A stretch of DNA of 22,484 nucleotides from Cochliopodium minus (Eukaryota > Discosea > Himatismenida > Cochliopodiidae), in contig JAMYWO010000448.1 of NCBI GenBank assembly GCA_024220525.1, forward strand, positions 1-22,484, written 5' to 3'. Under the pieces are notes generated by a model that was not told where the DNA came from, made no database searches, and worked only from the letters and a program-made list of their open reading frames with translations. This document shows positions 18,637-22,484 of the stretch, in pieces. The position numbers were made by a program, and so were the translations under genes. Position 1 is the first letter of the stretch, and every line of letters begins with the position of its first letter.

Positions 18637-21600
18637 TTATTTTTTATTCATTTCTTTCTTTAGAGTTTGTATTTGATTGAGAAGCTTCTTGGTCAAAGCA
18701 GAAGTTTGTCTCTCAAATCTTTTTTCCATGATCTTCTCCCTTCTGATCTCATCCATTTGCTGTTGTTTGATCTCCTTCTCGAGCTGGACCTCCAACTTGA
18801 GACTCTCGGTAGTGACTTTGCTCAACTTTGATCTCAACTCTGAAATTTCCTTTTCTTCGAAATATTCTTTATCAGTTTTTTCAACTTCAGATTGATGATC
18901 ATACTCTACGTTCTCCTCTTCACTCTTTTTAGATCTTTGGTTGTAGTTATCAGAAGCACAAAAAGTTTCGACAGATACGACCTTGATAGAGTTGTCCCAA
19001 ACGGAAGGTTTTCCATAGTTGGTCAAAAGTTGATCATGGATCAATTCATGTTGGGGAGGAGTATATCTGCAAGAGAAGCTGTTTTCGTTTTGGTAGATCT
19101 TCTCCAATTCGTGGAAGAAGCAGAAATATCCGCAAGCTACTCTATCTTGATCGCTGATAACTTCCAAGTTGGCAACCTTACACTTTGGAGCGTAGTTGTC
19201 AAGGATACCTTGGTCGTTGTAAAAAGAGATGTTCTCAACTGCTTTAAAGTTGAAATCGGTTTCTTTAGATACAATTTTGGAAATGCAATTAAGTTTAGTT
19301 TCTTCGCATTGAGGATCAACAGAGAAATCGGATTCGTGGCAATCAGAAGGAGAAAGATTAAAATTGAAAAGTTCCCATTGGCAATCGCCACCAATCACAG
19401 ACTCTCCGTTGTCACAAACACCAGAGAAAATTCTGGTTTGATCAGAAACAAAGTTGGATTCGGAAGATTGAGCAGAAGTCTCAGGGTTGATCATGTAAAT
19501 GTTTCCAAATCTGTTGATGCCCGCAATATTCTTCAAAGTGTTGTAATAAGTATCTTCCATGTTTGTGATCACTCTGGGCAAAAGATAAAACGGAGTTCTC
19601 TTTCTTTCAATCTTGGAAAAAGCATTGACATTCTCTCTGACAACCTTGGTTTCTCTGTAAACCCTGACACCTCCCTTGTCTCCCTTGGTTCCCTTGAATC
19701 CTCTGAGTCCTTTCTTGCCAGCAGCACCTTTAGAACCTTTAAGTCCATTTACACCATCGTGACCATCTTGACCAGCAACACCTTGATCACCCTTTAAACC
19801 CTTGAACCCTCTTTTACCTCTTTTACCTTGCAAACCAGGCTTTCCATCAACACCATTGTCTCCCTTGTCACCTTTATCTCCCTTTACCTCTCCTTTTTCT
19901 CCTTTGAATCCTTTTTTACCACGTCTCCCTTTATCTCCCTTCTCTCCCTTCTCTCCTCTCAAACCATCCTTTCCGTTCTTGCCCCTTTTCCCGTTGTCAC
20001 CTCTGTCTCCCTTAGGTCCAGCCCATCCTCTTGGACCTTCTTCTCCTTTCAAACCAAGCTCACCTTTAACTCCGTCTTTTCCTCTCGAACCTCTTCCTCC
20101 TTTCAAACCTTTGATACCTTGATCTCCCTTTTCTCCTTTAGCTCCTTCCTTTCCTTTCTTTCCATGATTTCCCTTTTCCCCCACAGCACCAGTATCTCCA
20201 GTTTTGCCCTTTTTTCCGTGATCTCCCTTGTCACCCTTTGTTCCTTTCTTACCTTTTTTACCTTGCAACCCAACTTCCCCCTTGTACCCCACCTCTCCTT
20301 TAAATCCTTGAAGACCTCTGTCTCCCCTAACTCCCTTAAAACCCCTTTTACCCTTTAAACCCAATTCACCTTTGTCTCCCTTGAATCCCCTCTTACCTCT
20401 ATGACCAATATTACCTTGGTCTCCCTTATCTCCTTTGTCACCTTTGACACCCCAATCACCTTGAACACCCTTGTCTCCTTTCAACCCCTTGTGTCCAGAA
20501 TGACCCTTCTTACCTCTTTTCCCTTGCAATCCAATTTCTCCTTTCTGCCCCTTCTCACCCCAAATACCCTTCACTCCTTGGTTACCTTTGATTCCTCTTT
20601 GTCCTTTTTCTCCTCTCACACCAATGTCTCCCTTGAAACCTTTTGATCCCTTCTCTCCATCTCTACCAGATCTACCCTTCTTACCCTTTTCGCCTTTCTC
20701 TCCGTTGCTTCCATTCTCTCCACTGATTCCATCCATGCCAGCATCTCCTTTCAAACCCTTATCCCCCTTGTAAGCTCTGTCGCCTTTCTCTCCCTTGAAT
20801 CCTCTTTTACCATTTTTACCAGCAGGTCCGGCATCTCCTTTCACACCTTTATATCCAAAGAACCCTCTTTCCCCTTTCAAACCTAAATCTCCTTTGATTC
20901 CTTTGAATCCACGCTTTCCATTCTTTCCATCCTTGCCATCAGTTCCCCTATCTCCTTTAGAACCTTTCTCACCTCTACGCCCTCTCTTTCCCTCCTTCCC
21001 ATCTTGTCCAGCAACACCTGTATCACCCTTTAAACCTTTGAATCCTCTTTTACCAGATTCTCCCTTGAACCCTTTCTCACCATCTAATCCCTTATCTCCC
21101 TTCACTCCTTGTCTTCCTCTGAATCCGATTTTACCTTTCTCTCCCTTCTCTCCTACTCCTGCTTCTCCCTTCTCTCCTCTCTCTCCATCATTACCCTGGA
21201 TACCTTGATCTCCCTTGTTACCCTTTTGGCTGTATCCTATCTCTCCCTTCGCCCCTTTCAATCCTTTTCTTCCATTTCTTCCATTTTCTCCCCTTACACC
21301 TTGGATTCCTTGATCTCCTTTAATACCTTTGAATCCAGTATCCCCTAACTCTCCTCTCTCTCCCTTGATCCCCTTCTTTCCATGATTTCCCTTTAATCCT
21401 CTTTCCCCTTCGATCCCTCTATCTCCTTTAACTCCCTTTAATCCAGGCTTTCCTCTCTTTCCTTCCAATCCCATCTCTCCCAAACTTCCTTTCACTCCTT
21501 TTTGTCCCTTATCTCCTTTTTTCCCTCTTATCCCTTCTTGCCCTCTTTCTCCCTTTGGGCCCTTTCTAACTGTTGTATCTTTATATCCATTTTGGTAGCC

Positions 21601-22053
21601 ATGGTGGCTTGAATGCTCCTTTGGATATTCTTCTTGGTCATAACTCTTTGAATGTTGTGGAAATTCTTCAACATCTGCTAAATATGAATTGTGTTTTTTG
21701 TTATCTTCTTTGTTCATCCCTCTTTTTCTATTCATCTTCATTTTTTTGATTTCTTTATCTTGATTTGTACTTTGATCAATTTGATTATAAGAACATCCTG
21801 TGATTATAATATCTTCTTCCATCGAATCCACTTTTTTCAATTGGCATATTTTTATATTTTTCAAATTGTGATGTACACAATTGCTAATTGTGGTTATTTC
21901 GTTATTGGGCATGATGAGAGTACATCTTTTCTCAAAATCATTGAAGATAAATTCTACTTTGTCATCACCTATTTTACCTCTTCCATAAATCAACCCATAT
22001 GATGAGGATACCAATGATAAAACCAATATCAAAATTGATAGATATTTCAACAT
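18637..22053 (-). CDS. Large secreted collagen-like protein, intronless
   Basis: One 3,417-bp exon encodes 1,138 aa starting at ATG 22053. The signal peptide is MLKYLSILILVLSLVSSSYG. Residues 21-100 form a small domain with four cysteines. Residues 100-164 are a charged linker rich in Lys, His and Glu. Residues 165-795 (21561-19669) are about 210 Gly-X-Y triplets, broken three times (GYSQK, GDRAYK, GEVK). The triplets are dominated by Lys, Arg, Glu and Asp, with frequent KGD/KGE and only about six prolines. Residues 796-1035 are a Cys-containing domain (about ten cysteines, unlike the fibrillar-collagen C-propeptide). The C-terminal 80 residues look like a charged coiled coil that could trimerise the chain. 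It is probably an extracellular matrix, cyst-wall or surface fibre protein; that role is inference. It is the only large gene here without introns. Confidence 0.9.
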   Translation of the reverse strand: MLKYLSILILVLSLVSSSYGLIYGRGKIGDDKVEFIFNDFEKRCTLIMPNNEITTISNCVHHNLKNIKICQLKKVDSMEEDIIITGCSYNQIDQSTNQDKEIKKMKMNRKRGMNKEDNKKHNSYLADVEEFPQHSKSYDQEEYPKEHSSHHGYQNGYKDTTVRKGPKGERGQEGIRGKKGDKGQKGVKGSLGEMGLEGKRGKPGLKGVKGDRGIEGERGLKGNHGKKGIKGERGELGDTGFKGIKGDQGIQGVRGENGRNGRKGLKGAKGEIGYSQKGNKGDQGIQGNDGERGEKGEAGVGEKGEKGKIGFRGRQGVKGDKGLDGEKGFKGESGKRGFKGLKGDTGVAGQDGKEGKRGRRGEKGSKGDRGTDGKDGKNGKRGFKGIKGDLGLKGERGFFGYKGVKGDAGPAGKNGKRGFKGEKGDRAYKGDKGLKGDAGMDGISGENGSNGEKGEKGKKGRSGRDGEKGSKGFKGDIGVRGEKGQRGIKGNQGVKGIWGEKGQKGEIGLQGKRGKKGHSGHKGLKGDKGVQGDWGVKGDKGDKGDQGNIGHRGKRGFKGDKGELGLKGKRGFKGVRGDRGLQGFKGEVGYKGEVGLQGKKGKKGTKGDKGDHGKKGKTGDTGAVGEKGNHGKKGKEGAKGEKGDQGIKGLKGGRGSRGKDGVKGELGLKGEEGPRGWAGPKGDRGDNGKRGKNGKDGLRGEKGEKGDKGRRGKKGFKGEKGEVKGDKGDKGDNGVDGKPGLQGKRGKRGFKGLKGDQGVAGQDGHDGVNGLKGSKGAAGKKGLRGFKGTKGDKGGVRVYRETKVVRENVNAFSKIERKRTPFYLLPRVITNMEDTYYNTLKNIAGINRFGNIYMINPETSAQSSESNFVSDQTRIFSGVCDNGESVIGGDCQWELFNFNLSPSDCHESDFSVDPQCEETKLNCISKIVSKETDFNFKAVENISFYNDQGILDNYAPKCKVANLEVISDQDRVACGYFCFFHELEKIYQNENSFSCRYTPPQHELIHDQLLTNYGKPSVWDNSIKVVSVETFCASDNYNQRSKKSEEENVEYDHQSEVEKTDKEYFEEKEISELRSKLSKVTTESLKLEVQLEKEIKQQQMDEIRREKIMEKRFERQTSALTKKLLNQIQTLKKEMNKK
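19669..21561 (-). repeat. Gly-X-Y coding repeat (9-bp period)
   Basis: About 1.9 kb has a 9-bp periodicity from the Gly-X-Y codons of the collagen-like gene. On the + strand it reads as CCn-rich triplets, which gives long false proline/serine-rich open frames there. The repeat units are diverged at the DNA level, so this is an old coding repeat and not a recent microsatellite. Confidence 0.9.
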
Positions 22054-22175
22054 ACTGCAAGGATATTTATCAAATCGAATATTTTTTTTTATATTTATTT
22101 TTATTATGTCAAATTAAAATTTAAATTGACACAATTAAAAAATCAAAAAAAATCTATTTTAAATTTTTTATTTGA
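22054..22175. other. Short gap between glycosyltransferase stop and collagen-like start
   Basis: This is 122 bp of A/T-rich sequence. It must contain both the 3' UTR of the glycosyltransferase and the promoter of the collagen-like gene on the minus strand. No site is recognisable. Confidence 0.5.
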
Positions 22176-22484
22176 TTATTCACTATTTATTATATCAATT
22201 ATTCCAAATGAACTTTTTGGCAAAGATTTATTCAAATCAAAAAGGTAACTGATGTTTTTTCTTGAACCATCAACATTATCTCTCAAGTCATAAATTTGTT
22301 TAAAAACATTGTCAAATTGTTTGCCAACAGATTCCAAAGAATAAAGTCTCAAAGCTCTTTCTCTGATATACTTTCTGTCCAGTCTTTCAATTTTCTCGAT
22401 TGCAGAAAGATATTCTTTGAAAGAATTACAACGAAATCCTGTTTTACCTTCTTCAATCGTTTCGACAAATGCTCCAAAGTTTGT
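22176..22484 (-). CDS. GT4-type glycosyltransferase, C-terminal fragment
   Basis: An open frame enters from the right edge and ends at TAA (22178-22176), giving 102 visible residues and no start. The sequence has the look of the last helices of a GT-B, family 4 glycosyltransferase: FGAFVETIEEGKTGFRCNS is the segment just after the E-x7-E-like donor-binding motif, followed by EYLSAIEKIERLDRKYIRER and ALRLYSLESVGKQFDNVF. Family members use nucleotide sugars. Donor and acceptor cannot be told from this part. The tail after about residue 70 is not conserved in my recognition. Most of the gene, including the active site, lies beyond the window. Confidence 0.75.
   Translation of the reverse strand, partial: TNFGAFVETIEEGKTGFRCNSFKEYLSAIEKIERLDRKYIRERALRLYSLESVGKQFDNVFKQIYDLRDNVDGSRKNISYLFDLNKSLPKSSFGIIDIINSE

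Noticed and set aside
18892-19797. 301-codon + strand open frame
   Set aside because: It overlaps the Cys-rich end of the collagen-like protein in antisense. Its sequence shows no domain and its codon use is that of a reversed gene.
19802-21208. Long + strand open frames rich in Pro, Leu and Ser, resembling proline-rich proteins
   Set aside because: They are the antisense reading of the Gly-X-Y repeat: every Gly codon GGn gives CC on the other strand. They lack independent signals.
19669-21561. CRISPR-like or satellite array
   Set aside because: The 9-bp periodicity is from Gly-X-Y codons within one open frame. Units are diverged and there are no spacers.
1-22484. Giant-virus segment (AT-rich, collagen-like gene)
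   Set aside because: MCC with a presequence, SPO11, GSII and many short spliceosomal introns are nuclear eukaryotic features. Only the single collagen-like gene could be argued to be foreign.

Overview
This is a stretch of nuclear DNA from an AT-rich, intron-bearing eukaryote, probably a microbial one. The evidence is split genes with GT-AG introns (about 40 can be placed, mostly 49-70 bp), a mitochondrial-type biotin carboxylase with a presequence-like N-terminus, a SPO11 meiotic transesterase, a eukaryotic-type (GSII) glutamine synthetase and secreted proteins with eukaryotic signal peptides. TAA, TAG and TGA all end genes, so the standard code is in use. I cannot place the clade: a protist or an early-diverging fungus or holozoan relative are all possible. 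Noncoding DNA is extremely A/T-rich and full of poly-A/T and TTTTTA-type repeats.

Layout, left to right. 1-182 (-) is the first exon of a second SPO11 copy, cut by the window edge. 556-2963 (-) is methylcrotonoyl-CoA carboxylase alpha (3 exons). 3194-5155 (-) is a PHO8-like type II membrane alkaline phosphatase (5 exons). 5218-6286 (-) is SPO11 (2 exons, GC-AG intron). 6666-10860 (+) is a secreted GH2 exo-beta-D-glucosaminidase split into 22 exons. 11007-13625 (+) is an unrecognised secreted protein with weak TIG-like and CUB-like regions (6 exons). 13825-15722 (-) is glutamine synthetase (5 exons). 16257-18602 (-) is a kinase-like protein fused to an HMG box (4 exons). 18637-22053 (-) is a large intronless secreted collagen-like protein. 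22176-22484 (-) is the C-terminal end of a GT4-type glycosyltransferase, cut by the right edge.

There is no obvious single pathway. The glucosaminidase and its downstream neighbour are both secreted and lie on the only + strand block. MCC (leucine catabolism) and glutamine synthetase are housekeeping genes. The most unusual items are: a kinase domain of the type found in Crinkler/CR-type proteins joined to a DNA-binding HMG box; a collagen with about 210 Gly-X-Y triplets but only about six prolines; a nearly identical second SPO11 first exon about 6.1 kb away; and a SPO11 whose TOPRIM D-x-D motif reads D-Y-N. No tRNA, rRNA, CRISPR or transposon was recognised. Exon coordinates were worked out by hand from reading frame, splice dinucleotides and family conservation; phases close correctly in every multi-exon model reported as a gene with confidence above 0.5.
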